The notes beneath the pieces were generated by a model. It did no database searches and was not told the origin of the DNA. It saw only the letters and a program-made list of their open reading frames with translations. DNA of 46,784 nt, from contig CAZRGP010000015.1 in the NCBI GenBank assembly GCA_964599695.1, positions 1 to 46,784 on the forward strand, written 5' to 3'. Positions within the stretch are counted from its first letter, which is position 1. Each line of letters begins with the position of its first letter. This document shows, piece after piece, positions 23,621 to 30,873 of this stretch. The stretch comes from RUG11783 sp964599695. Its GTDB lineage: Bacteria; Bacillota; Clostridia; Oscillospirales; Ruminococcaceae. Position numbers and translations under genes: made by a program.

Positions 23621-23847
23621 TCTATTTAACACTCACTTTAACTTCTGATGGAACGGCTCAACTTGCAGCAATTAAAGTAGGAGGAGCTTATGGCCATGCA
23701 CAATGGACTATACTAGTGAGCATATCGGCTAATTGTGATACTCCAAGTGGGAGTGTCGGGATTTCTTTTTCACCAACACCGGCAGTTGCAACACTTGCAG
23801 TAAAAACATACAAAATTACATCAGCTGGAATAATGACGCAAATCTGA
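23617..23847 (+). pseudogene. Remnant of a small secreted protein (no start, no signal peptide)
   Basis: A 76-codon open frame overlaps the end of the permease gene in another frame and runs to TGA at 23845. The product would read like a compact beta-rich secreted domain (SDGTAQLAAIKVGGAYGHAQ, then SVGISFSPTPAVA), but there is no start codon with a ribosome site and no signal peptide. It looks like the 3' part of a gene whose front was deleted. The family is not recognised. Confidence 0.4.
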
Positions 23848-23854
23848 TAATGTG

Positions 23855-24196
23855 ATGAATATTGTACTTGTTGTAATGTATTTTTTTCTCTTTTTAGAAA
23901 TAGTAAGCCCTCTGTTTCATGTTTGGGTCGCTACTACACTAAGGGAAGCAATAGAAAAATACAATAATGGTGGAGAATTTGATTTGCTAAAAGCAGGTGT
24001 TTTTTTAGTGAAAGAAAGGATAGTGTCTACCGTTCTATGCGTAGCAGATTATTTTTTCCTAAGCGAAGATGCACCTGTAATATGTTCTATACTAGTAACA
24101 GGTTTTATAGTTTGGTGTATAGGAATAATAATTACAGTAATAATAGTAAAAAGACATATTATGGGCGGTAATAATTCAAAAGGAACAACAATCAAC
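23855..24196 (+). pseudogene. 5' part of a membrane-protein gene split by IS66
   Basis: The first 114 codons (start ATG 23855; a GTG precedes it) encode two hydrophobic regions, MNIVLVVMYFFLFLEIVSPL and ICSILVTGFIVWCIGIIITV, plus the polar end GGNNSKGTTIN. The frame then enters the IS66 left end and stops after 13 foreign residues at 24235. With the insertion and one copy of the duplication removed, the frame continues at 26924 for 36 more codons, giving an original 150-residue protein. Family unknown; there is no strong ribosome site. Confidence 0.75.
24189..24196. repeat. Left copy of IS66 target-site duplication
   Basis: CAATCAAC directly precedes the IS left end. The identical octamer directly follows the right end at 26916-26923. 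IS66-family elements make 8-bp duplications. Confidence 0.95.
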
Positions 24197-24347
24197 GTAA
24201 GCGTAAATTATAGGGGCGGATTTAACCGTCCATGAAAATGTGGGAAAATAAGTCACAGTGGGACAAAGAAAGGCCCAGTGTGGCTCAGTGTGGCTCAATG
24301 AGACACAGTTGAAAGCAGTTTGTCCCAGCAAGACAAAGGAGGAGAAG

Positions 24348-24653
24348 ATGGGGACAGAACTGCAAGTGTATACGAAAAATCAAAAGCTGGAACTATGGGC
24401 AGAACGAGTGCGGGAATGCAGAAGCAGCGGGATGACAGTGTCAGCCTGGTGCGAAGCAAACCAGATCAATAAGTATACGTATTACGAATGGCAGCGAAAA
24501 GTGTTCAAGGCAGCAAAAGAAGCAGCCGAAGGGCCCGAATTTGCAGAAGTGATCCGGGAGGAGCAGCAAAAGACACTGGCCAAAGTGAAGAAACAAAGGT
24601 ATGAGGTAGAGATCACCTCGATGGAAGCATTGCTGAGGATTCTGGAATGCTGA
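24348..24653 (+). CDS. tnpA: IS66 accessory protein TnpA
   Basis: The 101-residue protein carries an HTH of the IS66 Orf1 type: WAERVRECRSSGMTVSAWCE followed by NKYTYYEWQRKVF. The ATG at 24348 was chosen because AAGGAGG lies six bases upstream; a longer in-frame opening at 24258 has no ribosome site. TnpA is needed with TnpB for IS66 transposition, probably in DNA binding. Its stop overlaps the tnpB start (ATGCTGA), so the two are coupled. Confidence 0.9.
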   Translation: MGTELQVYTKNQKLELWAERVRECRSSGMTVSAWCEANQINKYTYYEWQRKVFKAAKEAAEGPEFAEVIREEQQKTLAKVKKQRYEVEITSMEALLRILEC

Positions 24654-25000
24654 GGGAGTTGAGCGGAGTTCCCGTCTACATAGCATGCGGATACACAGAT
24701 CTGCGAGGAGGTATAGATAAACTGGCAGGACTGGTTCAGCAAAAGTTTCATCTGGATCCATTCAGCAGAAGTCTGTATCTATTCTGCGGGAGGAAACGGG
24801 ACCGGATAAAAGGGCTGCTGTGGGAAGGAGATGGATTTCTTCTGTTATACAAACGATACGAGAGTGGAGGAATGCAGTGGCCGAGGAGCCGGGAAGAAAT
24901 GCAAAAATTGAGCGAACAGCAATACCGGTGGCTGATGGAAGGACTTTCCATAGTGCAGCCAAAGGCGCTAACTGAAGTAACGGGAAAGCGAGCGATATAA
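24647..25000 (+). CDS. tnpB: IS66 accessory protein TnpB
   Basis: The 117-residue protein matches the IS66 Orf2 family over its whole length. The diagnostic segments are YIACGYTDLRGGIDKLAGLV near the N-terminus, LYLFCGRKRDRIKGLLWEGD in the middle, and a final Trp/Pro-rich part (GGMQWPRSREE). It overlaps tnpA by seven bases, and the function is known only as required for transposition. Confidence 0.95.
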   Translation: MLRELSGVPVYIACGYTDLRGGIDKLAGLVQQKFHLDPFSRSLYLFCGRKRDRIKGLLWEGDGFLLLYKRYESGGMQWPRSREEMQKLSEQQYRWLMEGLSIVQPKALTEVTGKRAI

Positions 25001-25275
25001 AAAGATATGGACAAAACAGAGAAATTTTAGCGCATAAAACAGAGAAAAAACCAGAATGACAGGAAGTCATGTTTTAGAACAAGGCTTCCTTCTTTTTTAT
25101 ATGACAGACTGAAAAAGTAACTCCAGAAGACGTCTGGAACAAATGACGAGTCCGAAGGAAAGCGGGAGAAGAGGCTCTGCGTCTCATTTAGCAAGCGGAG
25201 ATTATTCGGCAAAATGACGAAGATGAGATAATGGCGGATTTTACGATACATCTGTAGGTTTGGTACAATTTAGAC

Positions 25276-26826
25276 ATGGAAAAAAGTACGGAAAAAACCT
25301 ATAACGAACTATTGCAGGACAATGCAGCTTTAAAGGAAGAGATAATGTCCTTAAAACAGGACAAGCTCCGATTGGAAGAAAAGCTGCGCCGGGCAATGAA
25401 AAAGATCTTTGGAAGCAACTCGGAGCATGTTGCTATGAACGGGGATCTGGCAGAGCAGTTGTCTTTTCTGTTCAATGAAGCCGAACTTGTGGAAGACACC
25501 GAGCCCGGAGAATCCGTTGAAGTAAAGAGCCACAAGCGTGCGAAAGGATCCAGAAGCGGGTCCATAGATGATATTCTGACAGAGGATCTACCAACAACAG
25601 TCGTGGAGCACATGCCGGAGGAAATGACTTGCCCAGAATGTGGCAGCGCAATGGAAGTGATAGGCAAAGAAGTGCAGAGGACGTTGGTACTGGTTCCAGC
25701 CCACGCAGAAATACGTGAAGATTGGTATTACAAAGCAGCGTGTCCCGAGTGCAAGGAGAATAACATCACTACACCGATAACCGAAGCACCAAGAATTCCC
25801 TCATTGATACCCGGAGGATTTGCAAGTGCAGAGGCAGTAGCCAATATTGCACACGAAAAGTATGTTATGTATTCGCCGTTGTACCGGCAGGAGCAGGAAT
25901 GGAGCCGAAAAGGACTGAAACTGAGCCGGCAGACAATGAGCAACTGGCTGCTGACGTGCAGCGAACGGTACCTGCGGCCGATATATGAAGAGCTGCACCG
26001 GGAACTGCTGAAGAATGACATATTGCACGCTGATGAGACGCCGGTGCAGGTGCTGCATGAAGGAGACCGAAGGGCAAAAACGAAGAGTTACATGTGGCTA
26101 TACATGACCGGCTCCTATGCTGAAAAACAAGTTGTACTGTACAGCTTTGATGAGTCCAGAAGTGCAGCCGCACCGAAAAAGTATCTCGTGGGATATGGAG
26201 GATATCTACAAACAGACGGCTATGGTGGCTACAATGCGGTTGAGGGTGTAACTCGGGTCGGCTGTTTAGCCCATGCGAGGAGAAAATTCTCCGACGCACT
26301 GAACGGGATGAAAGCAGAAAACCGGAAAGGAACGGTGGCCGAAGAAGGGTTTTGCAAAATTGAAGCGATCCTGCTGAAAGAGAAGCAATTGACTGGCCTT
26401 CCTCCGGAAGAGCGCTTAAAGGAACGCATGAAGGTGGTGAAGCCACTGATGGATGACCTCTTGGCGTGGGCAAGAAGCGTCCAGGTCTTGAAGGGAAGCA
26501 AAACGGCAGAAGGGATAACCTACCTAAAGAACCAGTGGACGACCTTTGAGCCGTTCTTCTCTGATGGAAGAATTGAACTGACAAACAACCGGGCAGAAAG
26601 AAGTATAAAGCCTTTTGTGATGGGCAGAAAGAACTGGCTGTTCTGCAATACAAAGTCCGGAGTGGTTGCAGCAGAAACATATTACAGCTTGATTGAAACG
26701 GCAAAGTTTAACGGACTTTCTCCTTATGAATATCTGCTCTATGTATTACAAACAGCTCCGGGGCTAAATCTGAAGGAACCGGCTGACGTGGAGAAATTGC
26801 TTCCCTGGAACATGCCGCAAAAATGA
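25276..26826 (+). CDS. tnpC: IS66 transposase TnpC
   Basis: The 516-residue DDE transposase has an N-terminal coiled coil (LLQDNAALKEEIMSLKQ) and a zinc-finger-like CPECG...CPECK region (about 119-160). Its catalytic core has Asp in LHADETPVQVL, Asp in YLQTDGYGGYN, and Glu in NNRAERSIKPFVMGRKNW. It is full length with no frameshift, so the element should be active. No strong ribosome site precedes the ATG. Confidence 0.96.
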   Translation: MEKSTEKTYNELLQDNAALKEEIMSLKQDKLRLEEKLRRAMKKIFGSNSEHVAMNGDLAEQLSFLFNEAELVEDTEPGESVEVKSHKRAKGSRSGSIDDILTEDLPTTVVEHMPEEMTCPECGSAMEVIGKEVQRTLVLVPAHAEIREDWYYKAACPECKENNITTPITEAPRIPSLIPGGFASAEAVANIAHEKYVMYSPLYRQEQEWSRKGLKLSRQTMSNWLLTCSERYLRPIYEELHRELLKNDILHADETPVQVLHEGDRRAKTKSYMWLYMTGSYAEKQVVLYSFDESRSAAAPKKYLVGYGGYLQTDGYGGYNAVEGVTRVGCLAHARRKFSDALNGMKAENRKGTVAEEGFCKIEAILLKEKQLTGLPPEERLKERMKVVKPLMDDLLAWARSVQVLKGSKTAEGITYLKNQWTTFEPFFSDGRIELTNNRAERSIKPFVMGRKNWLFCNTKSGVVAAETYYSLIETAKFNGLSPYEYLLYVLQTAPGLNLKEPADVEKLLPWNMPQK

Positions 26827-26915
26827 AGTAAGTGAAAAAAAACGCTTTGCCTACGAGACACGTTTCCGAGAGAGACGGGTCTTGCTGATTGTACGTCTGT
26901 ACAGTTGACGCTTAC

Positions 26916-26923
26916 CAATCAAC
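26916..26923. repeat. Right copy of IS66 target-site duplication
   Basis: CAATCAAC directly follows the right inverted repeat (CGCTTAC, ending at 26915) and is identical to 24189-24196. Confidence 0.95.
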
Positions 26924-27034
26924 AATATATCTTTTGGTGCTAATACTAAGAATCAGTTTTTTTGGGGATTCACTATTTGTTTTGTTTGGACATTGGTACT
27001 ATTAACAGCTAGTACAATACAAATCAAAAGATAA
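26924..27034 (+). pseudogene. 3' part of the IS66-split membrane-protein gene
   Basis: Joined in frame to the 5' part at the duplication, 36 codons follow to TAA at 27032-27034. They begin NISFGANTKNQ and end with a third hydrophobic segment, FFWGFTICFVWTLVLLTAST. In the present state this piece has no start and is not expressed as part of the protein. Confidence 0.75.
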
Positions 27035-27340
27035 TTCCGCGCAAAAGCACAAATGTGAAAAGACCATACAGGAATGATGATTGGAGGACCTCTCATCAAC
27101 TACAAATAACAGGTGTCTTTTAACAAAAAAATAGAGAGACAGATACCCATATATAAACAGTTTTGGTGCATAACATGTTTTCACTCCTGCGGGAAATAGG
27201 ACTTCTCGTAATATCATGTTGTGAATGCTCTGGTTTTTTGTTTATCTTTGTTCAAATATACCCCATTAATGTCCAATTCTTATATTACCAGTTCACAAAA
27301 ATACTGCTCTGATCCTGATAGAGAAAGAAAGGGGCGTATT
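27035..27340. other. Noncoding AT-rich stretch
   Basis: About 300 bases lie between the split gene and a possible small gene. I see no convincing coding region, RNA gene or clear promoter on either strand. Confidence 0.4.
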
Positions 27341-27457
27341 ATGTTTCATAGAAAAATACAAATACTGGTTTATCAAAATAGAGAACTGGGATGTGGCAGC
27401 GTCTTTTTTCAAAGGTTTTGTGGAAAGATTGATACTAATTCTTTGCTGGTCTATTAA
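27341..27457 (+). CDS. Possible 38-residue small protein
   Basis: This short open frame begins ATGTTTCATAG, with AAAGGGG eight bases upstream, and encodes a basic peptide with two Cys in GCGSVFFQRFCGK. It has no AgrD-type tail and no signal peptide. It lies at the right end of the accessory island, just before a strong terminator, which would fit a short transcript. Coding status is uncertain. Confidence 0.25.
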   Translation: MFHRKIQILVYQNRELGCGSVFFQRFCGKIDTNSLLVY

Positions 27458-27502
27458 TTGAGATTGAATAAATTAAAACCTGTGGCCTTTATGTAGTTAA
27501 GA

Positions 27503-27540
27503 ACAAAAAGCACCATCCGATGTGGGATGGTGCTTTTTGT
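27503..27540. terminator. Strong bidirectional terminator at the right end of the island
   Basis: A perfect 16-bp stem, ACAAAAAGCACCATCC with GGATGGTGCTTTTTGT, encloses a 6-base loop. U-runs exist on both strands, so it separates island transcripts from the tRNA gene. Confidence 0.9.
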
Positions 27541-27620
27541 AAGACTATTTATCGTCTATTAATGCGCACAACGATACCAAATGAACTATCATTTACCATG
27601 ATGTTCGAATACCGCGCGTT

Positions 27621-27696
27621 TGGTGAGACACCGGAGATTCGAACTCCGGACACCCTGCTTAAAAGGCAGGTGCTCTGCCGACTGAGCTAGTGTCTC
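27621..27696 (-). tRNA. tRNA-Lys (anticodon UUU) with encoded CCA
   Basis: The minus strand folds as a full cloverleaf: the acceptor GAGACAC pairs with GTGTCTC, the D-arm carries AGCTCAGTCGGCAGAGC, and the anticodon loop is CTTTTAA. The T-arm carries GGAGTTCGAATCTCC, followed by discriminator A and CCA in the DNA. Length is 76 bases. It is the first clearly chromosomal gene right of the accessory island; tRNA genes are common element landmarks, but no duplicated 3' segment was found. Confidence 0.97.
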
Positions 27697-27725
27697 ATAC
27701 AAGGCCTTTTTAATGCGCAAGTAGT

Positions 27726-27754
27726 ATTATATTTAAGATAGGTGTAAAAGTCAA
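27726..27754 (-). promoter_or_regulatory. Promoter of the tRNA-Lys gene
   Basis: On the minus strand TTGACT (27749-27754) and TATAAT (27726-27731) are exactly 17 bases apart. A 5' leader of about 22 bases precedes the tRNA. Confidence 0.85.
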
Positions 27755-27914
27755 ACAAAAAAACAGGATTTGCATGAAAAAACACCGCAAAATGGTGTTT
27801 GCGATCATTTCCTTTGTTTTATAAAGAATTGGGAGAAACAAAGACAATACAATACGTCTTGTGATATGATGCTTATGGCGATAAGCCAAATAATGAGAAA
27901 GACGGGGAATCGAT

Positions 27915-28979
27915 ATGACATTCAATGCGAAAGCATGGAAAGAACAGGAGGGTGCCTGCTTGAGGAATTTTGACAAGCAGGGGCAAATCGACAGCGTTAA
28001 CGGTGCGCTCGCTCTTCGCCCTCAAATCGAGAAGATCATTGATTCAATTTGGGAGAAAGGCTTTGACGGCATTTATTTTGTCGGGATCGGGGGCACATAC
28101 GCCTCCGGGATGCAGGCGGAAGTATACATGAGAGGAAAATCCAGCTTGCCTGTATTCGTAGAGAATGCTGCTGAATTCTTGACAACCGGAAACAAGAGAT
28201 TTACGGACAAATCTGTCGTCATTTATTCGTCAGTGTCAGGCAACACTAAAGAGATGGTTCAGCTGGTCGATCGGGTGCATGAGATTGGGGGAACGGTATT
28301 CGCATTTATCGATACACCCGGAACGACTCTGACACTTCCGGATAAACAGGACTATCTGATAGTATATCCGATGAATGAGCAGCTGAAGTTCTATATGGTC
28401 TGCAATTATCTGATGTACAAGAACGGGGAGTTTCCTGAGTATGACGAGTATAACAGGCAGATGGAAGAGAATCTGGCGAAGGACCTGGCGGAAGTCGAGA
28501 TCGGAGCGGACGCCTGGGCGTACGATTACGCTAGGAAGCAGGTGGAATTCCACAAGGAGCGCCCTGACCTCCCGCACTATTTCGTAGGATCCGGCAATCA
28601 GTACGGAGCCACATATTCCTATGCAATGTGTTATTGGGAAGAACAGATGTGGGTTCGCACAAAATCCATCTCCTGCCAGGAGTTTTTCCATGGGACACTG
28701 GAAGTCATCGAGCAGGATACCCCGGTCACGCTTTTTATGGGTGAGGATGAACAGAGGCCTCTTGCAGAGCGCGTAGCGAGATTCCTCCCCAAGGTTTGCG
28801 CGAATTACACGATTATCGACACAAAGGAAGTTGATCTACCCGGGATCGATGAAAAGTTCCGCGGAACGATCAGCCACCTGGTCATGCATGCGATCAACAA
28901 CAGAGTGGACGCTTATATGGAACTGTTCCTAAGGCATCCCCTTTCCATCAGAAGATATTACAGACAATTTGATTATTAA
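27915..28979 (+). CDS. SIS-domain sugar-phosphate deglycase, FrlB-like
   Basis: The 354-residue cytosolic protein has two SIS domains. The first has GIYFVGIGGTYASGMQAEVY and the Ser/Thr-rich phosphate loop YSSVSGNTKEM. The second has YFVGSGNQYGATYS and the catalytic-type CQEFFHGTLEVIEQ. It lacks the glutaminase half of GlmS. The end, RRYYRQFDY, is characteristic of fructoselysine-6-phosphate deglycase (FrlB) relatives, which split Amadori products into glucose-6-phosphate and amino acid. No frl transporter or kinase is adjacent, so the substrate is inferred. An extended -10 box (TGATATGAT, about 27862-27870) lies upstream. Confidence 0.82.
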   Translation: MTFNAKAWKEQEGACLRNFDKQGQIDSVNGALALRPQIEKIIDSIWEKGFDGIYFVGIGGTYASGMQAEVYMRGKSSLPVFVENAAEFLTTGNKRFTDKSVVIYSSVSGNTKEMVQLVDRVHEIGGTVFAFIDTPGTTLTLPDKQDYLIVYPMNEQLKFYMVCNYLMYKNGEFPEYDEYNRQMEENLAKDLAEVEIGADAWAYDYARKQVEFHKERPDLPHYFVGSGNQYGATYSYAMCYWEEQMWVRTKSISCQEFFHGTLEVIEQDTPVTLFMGEDEQRPLAERVARFLPKVCANYTIIDTKEVDLPGIDEKFRGTISHLVMHAINNRVDAYMELFLRHPLSIRRYYRQFDY

Positions 28980-28984
28980 AAAAG

Positions 28985-29016
28985 AAGGGCTCCTGATAAG
29001 GAGCCCTTGATTCTTT
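28985..29016 (+). terminator. Terminator of the FrlB-like gene, next to the group II intron
   Basis: A perfect 10-bp stem, AAGGGCTCCT with AGGAGCCCTT around GATA, is followed by GATTCTTT. The intron begins one or two bases later, so the terminator's U-tract may have been interrupted by the insertion. Confidence 0.85.
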
Positions 29017-29521
29017 GGTATGACGGGCATGTCCCGAATCTAGGGTGAAAGTCCCAAAGGGCGTAGTTGCCAACGAACCTGATAGCGATTCCCAAGCCTG
29101 ACCATCGTGAGGTGGCGGGGAGAAGAAGGGATAGCGAAATCGTGGCCTGACGGACAGAAACCTGATATAAGGCGGATTGGACGGATGAGCTGGCTACGAT
29201 CAGCAAAGTCCCAAAAGGCAACCGTAACTCCAAGACGTAAATCAGGCAGGTAAACGAGGAAAGATTCGGAACTTATCCCGTGAGGTCTCGCAGGTGTTTT
29301 GCCGAGGCAAAGACGAGGCTCGCATAGTAACAACGAACTGCGAGAAGTCAGCAGAGGCCATAGTACTCGAGAGAGGAAGGGCTAAACAATTTAGGAAGTC
29401 GAACAAGAAGTATGTCCAGAGCGGAAGTCTGACAGAGGCAACGTCTGAAACGTAGACGAAAGGCGACCCCGCAAACGTAGGGCAGAGCCGAGCTGGAGCG
29501 GAAAAGGAGGGAGACAGAGGT

Positions 29522-30796
29522 ATGTCGAAAATGCTCGATGAAATACTCAGTGACGAGAATATCGCAAAGGCAAAGAAGCGGGTATACGCAAACAAAGGGG
29601 CCAGTGGGATAGACGGAGTCACAGTACAGGAACTTGACCAATACATGGAAAAGAACTGGCAGAGTATAAAACAGAAAATCCATGAGAGAACGTATAAGCC
29701 CCAACCGGTGCTTAGGGTGGAAATACCGAAGCCAAACGGTGGAGTGCGAAAACTCGGGATACCAACAGTAGTCGACAGAACGATAGAGCAGGCAATAGTC
29801 CAGATAATAAGCCCGATATTTGAGCCGACATTCTCGGAAAACAGTTATGGATTCCGACCAGGCCGAAGTGCAGGACAAGCCATAGAAAAAGTGCTTGAAC
29901 TGTTAAATGAGGGATATGAATGGATCGTAGACATAGATCTCGAAAAGTTCTTCGACAATGTGCCCCAGGACAAGTTGATGAGTTATGTTGGGCGCATTAT
30001 TCGGGATGGAGATACGGAATCCCTAATACGGAAATACCTCCAGGCAGGAGTAATGGTGAACGGCAAATACGAGGAAACGAAACTTGGGACACCCCAGGGA
30101 GGAAATCTATCCCCATTGCTGAGCAACGTGATGTTGAATGAACTGGACAAAGAACTTGAGCGGAGAGGGCTTAACTACGCCAGATACGCGGATGACTGCG
30201 TGATACTGGTTAGAAGCGAGGCAAGCGCCAAAAGAGTAATGTACTCCATTACGGAATGGATAGAAAAGAGACTGGGTCTGAAAGTGAATGCGACCAAAAC
30301 GCATGTGAGCAGACCGAGCAAAGTAAAATATCTGGGGTACAGTTTCTTTAAGGACAAAGAAGGCTGGAAGGCAAGGCCGCACGAAGATTCTCTGAAGAAG
30401 TTCAAGGCAAAACTAAAGGAACTCTGCAGGAGAAGCTGGAGTATTGACCTTACAACACGAATCCAGAAAATTAATTCGCTCACGAGAGGATGGATTAATT
30501 ACTTTGCTCTGGCATCCATGAAAAGCGCAATGCAAAAAGTGGATAAACATCTCAGGACACAATTGAGAATAATAATCTGGAAGCAATGGAAGACTCCGTC
30601 CAAAAGATGCTGGGGGCTGAGAAAATTAGGTGTTGAAGAGTGGAGAGCACGGAAGGCAGCATGCTTTAGAGGGTACATGAAGGCCGTACAGTTACCTCAG
30701 GTTAAAGGCGGAATCTCTAAAGAAAAACTAACGAGGCGTGGCCTCGTTAGTCCGTTGGATTACTATGTTGAGCGACATGCTTTGAAACTAAGTTGA
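29522..30796 (+). CDS. ltrA: Group II intron reverse transcriptase/maturase
   Basis: The 424-residue protein has fingers-palm motifs NKGASGIDGVTV and KPNGGVRKLGIPTVVDR, plus SYGFRPGRSAGQAIE. Catalytic Asp are in VDIDLEKFFD and YARYADDCVIL (YADD), and GTPQGGNLSPLLSN is also present. A maturase X domain follows (RGWINYFALASM...CWGLRKLGVEEW). It ends without the HNH endonuclease domain, as in several bacterial intron classes. A ribosome site (GGAGG) is ten bases upstream. It would splice its own intron and reverse-transcribe it into DNA targets. Confidence 0.96.
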   Translation: MSKMLDEILSDENIAKAKKRVYANKGASGIDGVTVQELDQYMEKNWQSIKQKIHERTYKPQPVLRVEIPKPNGGVRKLGIPTVVDRTIEQAIVQIISPIFEPTFSENSYGFRPGRSAGQAIEKVLELLNEGYEWIVDIDLEKFFDNVPQDKLMSYVGRIIRDGDTESLIRKYLQAGVMVNGKYEETKLGTPQGGNLSPLLSNVMLNELDKELERRGLNYARYADDCVILVRSEASAKRVMYSITEWIEKRLGLKVNATKTHVSRPSKVKYLGYSFFKDKEGWKARPHEDSLKKFKAKLKELCRRSWSIDLTTRIQKINSLTRGWINYFALASMKSAMQKVDKHLRTQLRIIIWKQWKTPSKRCWGLRKLGVEEWRARKAACFRGYMKAVQLPQVKGGISKEKLTRRGLVSPLDYYVERHALKLS

Positions 30797-30861
30797 ACCG
30801 CCGTATGCCGAACGGCATGTACGGTGGTGTGAGAGGGGCTACATGTTAGCCCCTACTCGAC
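30797..30861 (+). ncRNA. Group II intron domains V and VI
   Basis: Domain V (about 30797-30831) folds as CCGCCGTATGCC-GAAC-GGCATGTACGGTGG, with the conserved CGT/ACGG catalytic region. Domain VI follows, with stem GGGGCTA/TAGCCCC and the branch-point A in its 3' side. Domain V starts directly after the maturase stop codon. Confidence 0.8.
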
Positions 30862-30873
30862 TTAAGAAGATAA

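Larger units (their letters stand above)
24197..26915 (+). mobile_element. Complete IS66-family insertion sequence (2719 bp)
   Basis: The terminal inverted repeats begin GTAAGCGT at both ends (14 of the first 19 bases match) and are flanked by the perfect 8-bp duplication CAATCAAC. The element carries intact tnpA, tnpB and tnpC on the plus strand, plus about 275 noncoding bases between tnpB and tnpC (25001-25275) in which I see no gene. The leader (24211-24347) has a tandem CAGTGTGGCT repeat (24275-24294) and the inverted pair TGGGACAAA/TTTGTCCCA. Completeness and the perfect duplication suggest recent insertion into the membrane-protein gene. Confidence 0.96.
29018..30861 (+). mobile_element. 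Group II intron with reverse-transcriptase ORF
   Basis: The predicted intron begins GTATGACGGGCATGTCCCG, followed by domain I elements such as AGGGTGAAAGTCCC. About 500 bases of ribozyme precede the ORF in domain IV. It ends in domains V and VI and the 3' terminus CTACTCGAC. The first five bases are GUAUG rather than the usual GUGYG. It is inserted between two converging genes, immediately after a transcription terminator, so no gene is disrupted. The exact ends are inferred from conserved motifs. Confidence 0.85.

Noticed and set aside
27002..27217. A 71-codon minus-strand frame with hydrophobic segments
   Set aside because: No ribosome site, Cys-rich random-looking ends, overlaps the tail of the IS66-split gene.
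9779..27520. Similar ACAAAAGCACC-type sequences at both ends of the island as att sites
   Set aside because: They differ by an inserted base and belong to terminator stems, where such sequence is common; no shared core extends beyond them.
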